Source: Sphingomonas hylomeconis
GTDB lineage: Bacteria > Pseudomonadota > Alphaproteobacteria > Sphingomonadales > Sphingomonadaceae
Length of the DNA: 64,000 nucleotides
Assembly (NCBI RefSeq): GCF_025370105.1
Contig: NZ_JANQBK010000009.1
Span: 1-64,000 of the forward strand
Direction of reading: 5' to 3'
Numbering within the stretch: the first letter of the stretch is position 1; each line of letters begins with the position of its first letter. The translations under genes were made by a program, and so were the position numbers. The notes beneath the pieces were generated by a model. It was not told where the DNA came from and ran no database searches. It saw only the letters and a program-made list of their open reading frames with translations. This document shows, in pieces, positions 57,743 to 64,000 of this stretch.

Positions 57743-59178
57743 GCATCGTGCGCCTGATCGCGCGTGACGAACTGCGGCTGATGGCGCGCAACCGCGTCGC
57801 CGTGATCGCCGTCGTGCTGCTCGTGCTGCTGACGCTGGTGGCGGTGGCAAGCTCGTGGGCGCACCAGAACGGTATCGCCGAACTGCGCGGGCGCCATGCG
57901 CATGCGGCCGAATCCGCCTTCAAGGCGCAGCCCGACCGACATCCGCACCGCGTCGTCCATTACGGCACCTTCGTCTTCCGGCCGCTGGGGCCGCTCGCCG
58001 CTTTCGATCCGGGCGTCGACGCCTTTACCGGCAACAGCATGTTCCTGGAGGGGCACCGACAGAACACCGCCAATTTCGGCGATGCGCGGCAGAGTTCGCT
58101 GCTGGTGCGCTTCGGCCAGCTGACGCCCGCCTTCGTGCTGCAGGTGGTGGCGCCGCTGCTGCTGATCTTTCTCGGTTACGGGGCGCTCGCCCGCGAAACC
58201 GAACGCGGCACGTTGCGCCTGCTGATGCTGCAGGGCACCAGCCGTGGGCAGGTGGTGCGCGGCAAATTGCTGGCGCTCGGCGCCGTGGCGATGCTTGCCG
58301 GCCTGCCGGCGATGATCGGCCTTGTCGGCATCGCAGGTCAGCCGGGCGCACTGGCGCTGCCGATGCTGGCGATTGCGCTTGGTTATGCCGGTTACCTGGC
58401 ATTGTGGGCGGTGCTGATCCTGCTCGTCTCCACGCTGGTCCGCCGCAGCCGCGACGCCTTGCTGGCGTTGGTGGCATTGTGGGCGGTGGCAGTGATCCTG
58501 CTGCCGCGCGTCGCACCCGACGCGGCGAATGCAGCGGTGCCGCTGAGCAACCGGCTGCAGACCGAAGTCGCGGTCGCACGCGACCTGCGCACGATGGGCG
58601 ATAGCCATAATCCGGACGATCCGCATTTCGCGCAGTTCAAGCAAGCGGCGCTGGATCGCTATGGCGTGGCGACGGTCGAGGATCTGCCGGTCAACTATAA
58701 GGGCCTGCTCGCGATCGAGGGCGAGCGGCTGAGCGCCTCGCTGTACGATCGCTATGCCGATGCGAGCTATGCCGCCCAGGCGCGGCAGAACGGGCTGGTC
58801 GACTGGGTCGGGCTGCTCAGCCCCACCATCGCGCTGCGGTCGCTGTCGATGGCTGCGGCGGGCACCGATTTCGCAGGGCATCGCCGCTTCCTCGAACAGG
58901 CCGAGGCATATCGCTTCGCGCTGGTTCAGCGGCTCAACCGGCTGCAGATGGAAGACGTCAGCTACGCCGACGACGGCGCGACGGACGCCGGCGCAGATCG
59001 CCGCAAGCGGATCGCCGCACACAACTGGCAGGCAATGCCCGATTTCCGATTTTCTCCGCCAAGCGGCAGCACCCTGGTCGGCAAGGCGCTGCCCGGACTG
59101 GTGATCCTGTTAGGCTGGATGGCGGGCGCACTGGCCTCGCTGGCGTTTGCCAGCCGCCGTCTGGGAGCACGCCGATGA
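57739..59178 (+). CDS. ABC-2 type permease with large periplasmic domain (DUF3526-like), first
   Basis: A 479-residue membrane protein: one span near residues 18-38, a periplasmic loop of about 80 residues, then spans near 130-155, 178-200, 205-225, 230-255 and a last at about 448-470. The second large loop (about 270-440) resembles the DUF3526 region. It overlaps both the ATPase gene before it and the second permease gene after it by four bases. It forms the membrane part of the exporter together with the next gene. The exported compound is unknown. Confidence 0.85.
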   Translation: MSIVRLIARDELRLMARNRVAVIAVVLLVLLTLVAVASSWAHQNGIAELRGRHAHAAESAFKAQPDRHPHRVVHYGTFVFRPLGPLAAFDPGVDAFTGNSMFLEGHRQNTANFGDARQSSLLVRFGQLTPAFVLQVVAPLLLIFLGYGALARETERGTLRLLMLQGTSRGQVVRGKLLALGAVAMLAGLPAMIGLVGIAGQPGALALPMLAIALGYAGYLALWAVLILLVSTLVRRSRDALLALVALWAVAVILLPRVAPDAANAAVPLSNRLQTEVAVARDLRTMGDSHNPDDPHFAQFKQAALDRYGVATVEDLPVNYKGLLAIEGERLSASLYDRYADASYAAQARQNGLVDWVGLLSPTIALRSLSMAAAGTDFAGHRRFLEQAEAYRFALVQRLNRLQMEDVSYADDGATDAGADRRKRIAAHNWQAMPDFRFSPPSGSTLVGKALPGLVILLGWMAGALASLAFASRRLGARR

Positions 59179-60437
59179 TACTGTTTCGCCACGAATGCCG
59201 GCTGCTGCTGCGGCAGCGGCTGACCGTCGGTGCCCTGGCGTTGCTGGCGCTGCTGACCATGGCCGCCCTCGCCGGCGGCATGGCCGAAGTCGCCCGCCAG
59301 CGCGCTGCGATCGCCGCCATTCCGGCCGCGCACGCGGAGGATATCGGCGCCATCGCCGATTACGTCGATCGCACGAAGGACGCTGGCAGCGCCGCTTATT
59401 ACAGCTTCCATCCGACCTGGGACGCCCCGGCACCGCTGGCGTTCGCGGCGCTCGGCATGCGCGATATTTCGCCGTACATCCTGCGCGTCCGCGCGCTGGG
59501 CCTCGAGGCGCAGATCTATGATGGCGAAACGTTCAATCCCGAGCTCGCGCTGCCGGGGCGCTTCGACTTTGCTTTCGTGCTGGTGTTCCTGGCGCCGCTG
59601 TTCGTGATCGCCCTGTTCCACGACCTCGTCTCCGGTGAGCGCGAGGCCGGGCGGCAGCGCATGCTCGAGGCGCTGCCGAACGGAGGGCGGGCATTGTTGC
59701 GGCGCCGGATGGCGCTGCGGCTCTTGCTGCTGTGGGGCTTGCTCTGCCTTCCCTTCATGATCGCCGCGGCAAGCGCCGGCGTGGCAGTGTCCGCCGTGCT
59801 GATCGTGGTTGCGATTGTCGCCGCCTACCTGCTGTTCTGGGCCGCGCTGGCGGCGTTGGTCGGTCGCCTGCGGTGGAGCTCGGTGGCCAACGCCGCGACG
59901 CTGGCCGCCGCATGGCTGGTGCTGGTGCTGATCGTTCCCACGCTCGCCAACGTCGCGATCAACGCGTCGATACCGGTACATCAGGGGGCGGAGATCGCGA
60001 TGGCGCAGCGCGAGGCGGTGAACGCCGCGTGGGACGTGCCGCGCGAGGCCACGATGCGCCGCTTCTATGCCGATCATCCCGAATGGGCGGACTCGGCGCC
60101 GCTCGGCCCCAGATTCCATTACAAATGGTATCTCGCCTTTCATCAGAACGGCGATGCGCGCGTCGCGGACAAGGTGCACGCCTATCGCGCCGGGCTGGAG
60201 GCGCGCGATGCCACCGGCCGGTCGCTGGGCTGGGTACTGCCGTCGGTTGGCGTGCAGGCGTTGCTGACGCAGCTGGCGGGCAGCGATCTGGCCGCGCAAC
60301 TCGCCTATCAGGACCGAATCCGCGCGTTCCACGCGCGGCTGCGGGCTTTCTATTACGGCTATCTTTTCCGCGACCGGCCGTTCGCCAAGGCTGACTTTGA
60401 CCGCGCGCCCCGCTTCAAGGATGTCCCCCGTGGCTGA
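59175..60437 (+). CDS. ABC-2 type permease (DUF3526-like), second
   Basis: A 420-residue protein with the same plan as the preceding permease: a span near residues 14-34, a periplasmic loop, four or five spans at about 133-275 and a long C-terminal periplasmic domain. That domain ends in FYYGYLFRDRPFAKADFDRAPRF. The two permeases probably form a heterodimer with the ATPase. A small difference is that it lacks the C-terminal membrane span of its partner. Its 3' end overlaps a truncated methyltransferase start (GTG at 60430), which is the broken next gene of this operon. Confidence 0.85.
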   Translation: MILFRHECRLLLRQRLTVGALALLALLTMAALAGGMAEVARQRAAIAAIPAAHAEDIGAIADYVDRTKDAGSAAYYSFHPTWDAPAPLAFAALGMRDISPYILRVRALGLEAQIYDGETFNPELALPGRFDFAFVLVFLAPLFVIALFHDLVSGEREAGRQRMLEALPNGGRALLRRRMALRLLLLWGLLCLPFMIAAASAGVAVSAVLIVVAIVAAYLLFWAALAALVGRLRWSSVANAATLAAAWLVLVLIVPTLANVAINASIPVHQGAEIAMAQREAVNAAWDVPREATMRRFYADHPEWADSAPLGPRFHYKWYLAFHQNGDARVADKVHAYRAGLEARDATGRSLGWVLPSVGVQALLTQLAGSDLAAQLAYQDRIRAFHARLRAFYYGYLFRDRPFAKADFDRAPRFKDVPRG

Positions 60438-60516
60438 CAGCAACCAGATGTTCCTCGAGATGTTTTCCGACCGCGCGCGTATCGCGCAGTACGCCGACGG
60501 TCCGCGGCGCTTCACG
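60430..60516 (+). pseudogene. N-terminal stump of a methyltransferase gene
   Basis: From the GTG at 60430 the frame reads ADSNQMFLEMFSDRARIAQY then ADGPRRF. This resembles the beginning of a small class of SAM-dependent methyltransferases (typical start D-R-A-R-x-A-x-Y-A-x-G-P). After about 60516 the frame turns into sequence from a LysR-type gene, so the rest was deleted. Confidence 0.5.
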
Positions 60517-61060
60517 CCACCCCGATATCGAGGTCGACCTCGTCTCCAGCAACCGTATTGTCGATGTCGTCGGTGAAGGGTTCGATGCAGGCGTACGCTA
60601 TGGCGGCATCGTGCCTGAAGACATGGTCGCGCAGCGTCTTTCCGGCGACCTCAGATGGGTCGTCGCGGGATCCCCACGTTATCTGGACGAGCATGGCACG
60701 CCGACCCATCCGGACGAGTTGAAGCAGCACCGATGCCTTGGGGTTCGGCTCGGTGACGACAGCGTCTACCGCTGGGAGTTCGAGGGACCGAAGGGTGACT
60801 TCGACGTGCCCAGCAAAAGCGCGATGACCGCCGACGACAGCCGCTCGACCCTGGCAATGGCACTGAACGGTGCAGGTCTGACGTTCGGGCTTGAGCCACT
60901 GCTTGCCAAGCATGTCGCCGATGGCAACCTGCCGCTGGTGCTAACCGACTGGGCAACGACGGGGCCGGCCTTCTATCTCTACTATTCCGGACGACGGCAG
61001 CTACCAGCAGGATTGCGGGCTCTGCTGGCCATAGCGGGTGAACTAAAGCCCCTCGGCTGA
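60515..61060 (+). pseudogene. C-terminal remnant of a LysR-type regulator
   Basis: The frame reads RHPDIEVDLVSSNRIVDVVG, then EGFDAGVRYGGIVPEDMVAQ, and continues to the stop at 61060. This is the substrate-binding half of a LysR-type regulator. The DNA-binding N-terminus and the first part of the sensor domain are missing. An internal ATG at 60611 could in principle start a 149-residue product, but it would lack the DNA-binding domain. Confidence 0.8.
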
Positions 61061-61401
61061 TGCATACGCATGTTTCAGGTATTCAGCTCGGCCGTCGCGG
61101 CCGCGTTCTAGATCGCACCCTTCGTCGGGTGACTGGCAGGACTCAATGACAGCCATCCAGCGCTGGCCCGCTGCTTCCCCAAACCAGACGCTCGTTCATA
61201 TTTCGATTTCTCTGGGATTGACCGCAATGTGCCGGTGCACCTTTCAATGGATCCTAGTTAATGCGGCATTGGTTTGGTGAGCAGTCGCCGCTTGGCTGAG
61301 CGCTTCGGGCGCTGCCGCACGGTCGTTCAAGCGCATCCATAACGTCGAGGATTCGTCACCCCGCCAGAACTTCCGCGAAAGCCCGCAGCGTCGCGGTGTC
61401 A
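61061..61401. other. 341-bp intergenic region
   Basis: It separates the LysR remnant from the convergent MFS gene. No recognisable coding sequence, repeat or clear terminator hairpin was seen. Confidence 0.45.
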
Positions 61402-62889
61402 TCAGAGAGTGATAGGGACCAATTCTGGCTGAACATGGCCTTCGTCGGCTTCATTGAGGTGCAAGATCGCGAGGTTTCGTTCGTGTTGCTTTCTGTCGAT
61501 TTTATAGAGGAATAGCAGCCCGATTGCGACGAGCGTCATGCCGATAACCGTCGGCAGATACAGTAGCCCGAGCCCATAGATCATGGTGGGATCCACCGCG
61601 CCGGGCTTTGCGTCGCGCGGAAAGGCGATCAGCGAAAGAACGCCGCCGGACACCATTACGCCGAGGCCCGACACTGCCTTCGTGAAGAACTGATCTGCGG
61701 AGAAAAGCAGCCCTTCCGATCTCTGGCCGGTGCCGACCGCCACATCCTCGACCACGTCGGCGAGCATCGAATTCATCATCACCGCACTCATCACGTAAAA
61801 CAGTCCGAGGAAGAAAGCCTCGCTCGCAAGTATGGCAAACAGGGCGTCCGAGCCGTTCCGTGGCATCAGATCCAGCAGTCTGAGGGCGATTGGTATCACC
61901 CCATTCAGCAGACCGAGCGTATAACAGGTTATTGTCCCGCGACGCTTGCCCAGTTTGCGGCTGACCAATCCCACTGTTAGCGCGCCGCAAAGTGCCCCGG
62001 CGGCGCCAAGCGTGGCCATGAGCGACAGTTGGGCTTGCGACAACTCCCAGAAGTACAATCCGAAGTAGAGATCCAGCCCGGTCTTCGCCCCGGCGGCCAC
62101 CGACTGGAACCCCCCTACCCCTAGCATCACGAGCGCAGACCGGTTTCGCAGGATGCCCCGCGTATCGGCCCAGAATGTCCCCCCGGACCGGCCCTGCGGG
62201 GTCGGACGCCGTAAAAAGGGAATGAAGCGGTGCGTCGCTGCGGCCGAGATCAAGATCACCGCGAACATGATCAACGACATTGTTAACGAGAAGCCGAAAT
62301 AGCCAGCGCTCTCCGTCGCACCACCCGATCCGTCCGGCCGCTCGCGCATGAAGACCTCAAGACCGAGAACCGTTACCAGGAGTCCGGCGATGGTCCGGAA
62401 GAAAATGCGGAAATTCACGATCCGCGTCCGGCCATCATAGTCCTCTACGAGTTCGGGCGCGAGCGCGGCAGAGGGGAGTTCGAAGAAGGTGTCGGCAACG
62501 CGGATCAGCAGCAGGCAACCGAACAGCCAGGCCAGCAGCACATTGTCGGCCAGACCGCCCGGGGGGTTCCAGAGCAGGAAAAACCCGACTGCCAGCGGGG
62601 CGGCCGAAAGATACATGAACGGGTGCCGCCGCCCCCATGGCGAGCGAAAGCGGTCCGACAGATGGCCTACGACAGGATCGCAGATCGCGTCGAAGACGAG
62701 AATCACCGTGATGACCACGGAGACGCTGGTCGGCGACAAACCCAGCACTTGGTTATAGTATAGCAGGAGGAACGCGCTCAGCGCGCGCATTTTGATACCG
62801 CTCGAGACGGCACCCAGCCCGTAAAGAGCCTGCGTGATGAAACCGGCGGTCGGTCTTTCGCCGGCGCGCGAGGCTTCAGAGTTCGACAT
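61402..62889 (-). CDS. MFS transporter of the GPH (MelB-like) type
   Basis: Start at 62889 (MSNSEASRAGERP), overlapping the DUF4387 stop by 14 bases. The 495-residue carrier has 12 spans. The motif DPVVGHLSDRFRSPWGRRHPFMYLSA between spans 2 and 3 is typical of the glycoside-pentoside-hexuronide cation-symporter group (D-P-x-x-G, GRRHP). It should take up the substrate of this operon with a cation. Its neighbours (AtuA-like and DUF4387) suggest a terpenoid or other acyclic carboxylic compound, not a sugar. Confidence 0.88.
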   Translation of the reverse strand: MSNSEASRAGERPTAGFITQALYGLGAVSSGIKMRALSAFLLLYYNQVLGLSPTSVSVVITVILVFDAICDPVVGHLSDRFRSPWGRRHPFMYLSAAPLAVGFFLLWNPPGGLADNVLLAWLFGCLLLIRVADTFFELPSAALAPELVEDYDGRTRIVNFRIFFRTIAGLLVTVLGLEVFMRERPDGSGGATESAGYFGFSLTMSLIMFAVILISAAATHRFIPFLRRPTPQGRSGGTFWADTRGILRNRSALVMLGVGGFQSVAAGAKTGLDLYFGLYFWELSQAQLSLMATLGAAGALCGALTVGLVSRKLGKRRGTITCYTLGLLNGVIPIALRLLDLMPRNGSDALFAILASEAFFLGLFYVMSAVMMNSMLADVVEDVAVGTGQRSEGLLFSADQFFTKAVSGLGVMVSGGVLSLIAFPRDAKPGAVDPTMIYGLGLLYLPTVIGMTLVAIGLLFLYKIDRKQHERNLAILHLNEADEGHVQPELVPITL

Positions 62890-63181
62890 CGAGCAGCCTG
62901 ACATATTGCTGGCCGCCGTGCATATCCCGTTCCATTGTTCCCCCTTGCGGCGTGGCTCGGGGGTAGGAGAATTTCAGCACCGAGAGATCGGTTACCATGA
63001 AGCGCTTCATCCGTACGGGATCGACGCCGAACATCGCGGCGACGGCCGAACTCGTGAGCGACGGCGCATCCGAGTAGCGCGCGAAGGTCTCGGCATCGGG
63101 AAAGAAAAGATCGACGGTAATCCAAAAGGGACCGGCATTCTTCGAACGGACGTGCGAGCAGACGTCATTCAGCTTCGGCAT
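62876..63181 (-). CDS. DUF4387 family protein
   Basis: A 101-residue protein with the DUF4387 features VRSKNAGPFWITVDLFFPD and FMVTDLSVLKFSYPR. These small proteins accompany the AtuA/DUF1446 protein, either fused to it or as the next gene. They are thought to be its subunit in uncharacterised catabolism. It overlaps the AtuA-like gene by 17 bases upstream and the MFS gene by 14 bases downstream, so the three are translated as one operon. Confidence 0.88.
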   Translation of the reverse strand: MPKLNDVCSHVRSKNAGPFWITVDLFFPDAETFARYSDAPSLTSSAVAAMFGVDPVRMKRFMVTDLSVLKFSYPRATPQGGTMERDMHGGQQYVRLLDVEL

Positions 63182-64000
63182 GACTCACCTCTTCCGTGGC
63201 AGGATATCGGATCCGCACGAGCTCCAGCGGGTCGTTAACTCTAACCACGTGATTCAACCTGAACTCGTAGACCTGCCCCCGCTCTATCTCGGCAGGGGAG
63301 AACGGAAACGCGTAGCTCGGCAATTCCTGGTCGAGGTTGAGCGGCATGTGGAAGAAGGCGGGGTTGCATGTCTTGGCGATCTGGGTCGCCAGCTGCTGCG
63401 TCGCCGCGGTTGCAACGAACATCAGGCCGATCTCGCGCGGCGCTGGCGCTGCCGCCTCCACCGCATCCCCCGTTACGCCGTTCCAACCATAAGCTCGAAG
63501 GGACACATCATAATCGCCGAGACGGGGGCCGATCGTCGCCTGCAGCCGCGATCGAAAGAACTCCTCCATCTGCGTGAGGAAGCGCGGGATCTCGGCCAAC
63601 ACGCCGCGGTCCTGGATTCCGACCAGCATGATGGTCTGAAACGGCCCACCGGATGCGCCCTCCAGTTTCATCGTGTAGGGCGCGGACTCGAAAACGGAAC
63701 CCGACACCCGCACGATCCGATTGTCCAGGGCATCGTAGCGCGCCGTGCCCACGTCCAGGACGCCGCCGGGTTCGGTGAGCCGGAACGGATCACTGTTCTC
63801 GTAAAGCATGTGAGCCGATACCGTCGTCGTGGTGCACGCATTGCTCATGGCCAGCGGCTCGACGTCGAAATGGTCGGCGCCGACCCGGACGATGACGCCG
63901 CCGTCACGGGATCGAACCGTGCAGAGCCCGCCACATTCCGAAGTCTTGCCGGCATGCCAGGCCGCACCCGCGCCGGCGCCCATCATCAACGGGACCGCGG
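63165..64000 (-). CDS. AtuA/DUF1446 family protein (5' end outside window)
   Basis: The frame is open to the window edge, so the N-terminus is missing; a TTG at 63989 is only an in-frame codon. The visible 277 residues show the C-terminal half of the acyclic-terpene-utilisation (AtuA) family: WHAGKTSECGGLCTV, PFRLTEPGGVLDV, APYTMKLEGASGG and PSYAFPFSPAEIERGQVYEF. AtuA belongs to the citronellol/geraniol degradation cluster of Pseudomonas, but many relatives occur in other catabolic operons. Its partners here are DUF4387 and a GPH-type carrier. Confidence 0.87.
   Translation of the reverse strand, partial: AVPLMMGAGAGAAWHAGKTSECGGLCTVRSRDGGVIVRVGADHFDVEPLAMSNACTTTTVSAHMLYENSDPFRLTEPGGVLDVGTARYDALDNRIVRVSGSVFESAPYTMKLEGASGGPFQTIMLVGIQDRGVLAEIPRFLTQMEEFFRSRLQATIGPRLGDYDVSLRAYGWNGVTGDAVEAAAPAPREIGLMFVATAATQQLATQIAKTCNPAFFHMPLNLDQELPSYAFPFSPAEIERGQVYEFRLNHVVRVNDPLELVRIRYPATEEVSHAEAE

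Noticed and set aside
1..64000. CRISPR array, rRNA operon, insertion sequence with terminal repeats
   Set aside because: No spaced identical repeats, no rRNA sequence and no intact transposase were recognised on reading both strands.

Overview
The window looks like chromosome of a GC-rich alphaproteobacterium of the sphingomonad type (Sphingomonas or a close relative). The grounds are three TonB-dependent receptors in 64 kb, one with an STN signalling domain beside a FecI/FecR pair, a phytochrome-type HWE histidine kinase, small sphingomonad-type hypothetical proteins, degenerate AGCGGAC and CCCGGGGTGACG intergenic repeats, and many 1-bp or 4-bp stop/start overlaps (TGATG, ATGA, GTGA). No complete tRNA, rRNA or CRISPR array was seen. 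The assignment rests on recognised protein families and motifs, not on a database search. Layout: 1-3 kb holds a partial GIY-YIG protein, small hypothetical proteins and dispersed repeats. 3-10.5 kb carries a NYN/OST-HTH protein, a DapF-family epimerase, an AraC regulator coupled to a bacteriophytochrome kinase-receiver, a VIT-family transporter and a secreted esterase. 10.7-20.7 kb carries a GH27 alpha-galactosidase, a beta-lactamase-like protein lacking deacylation residues, and a large STN-type TonB receptor divergent from FecI-FecR-PhoD. 20.7-31.1 kb is a catabolic block: TonB receptor, MFS carrier, acyl-CoA ligase and TetR regulator on the minus strand, facing a small putative lipoprotein, a carboxylesterase, a GH1 glycosidase and a DUF3089 protein, with a perfect inverted repeat in the shared promoter region. 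31.4-33.6 kb is a radical SAM/SPASM plus glycosyltransferase pair. 33.7-41.1 kb is a divergent unit of sulfide:quinone oxidoreductase, DUF2892 and TolC against an RND adaptor and pump. From about 41.3 to 52.9 kb base composition appears lower in GC and gene remnants accumulate. This part starts with a cluster of SGNH-like protein, MBOAT acyltransferase, FkbH-like enzyme and acyl carrier protein, divergent from a VOC protein and a methyltransferase. It reads as a system that makes a small acyl group on a carrier protein and passes it through the membrane to a glycan. It continues with a decayed phage-type integrase, a tRNA-3'-end-like remnant, a GAF-GGDEF-EAL protein and a decayed M20 peptidase, so it is probably an old island. 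From 52.9 to 60.4 kb an M14 metallopeptidase and a siderophore-type TonB receptor are divergent from a three-gene ABC exporter-like system, followed by two gene stumps joined by a deletion. The window ends in a probable catabolic operon (AtuA/DUF1446, DUF4387, GPH-type MFS) that runs off the edge. The best candidate for an undescribed system is the FkbH-ACP-MBOAT-SGNH-VOC-methyltransferase cluster. The SQR/RND divergon, the radical SAM-GT4 pair and the M14/TonB/ABC unit are secondary candidates.
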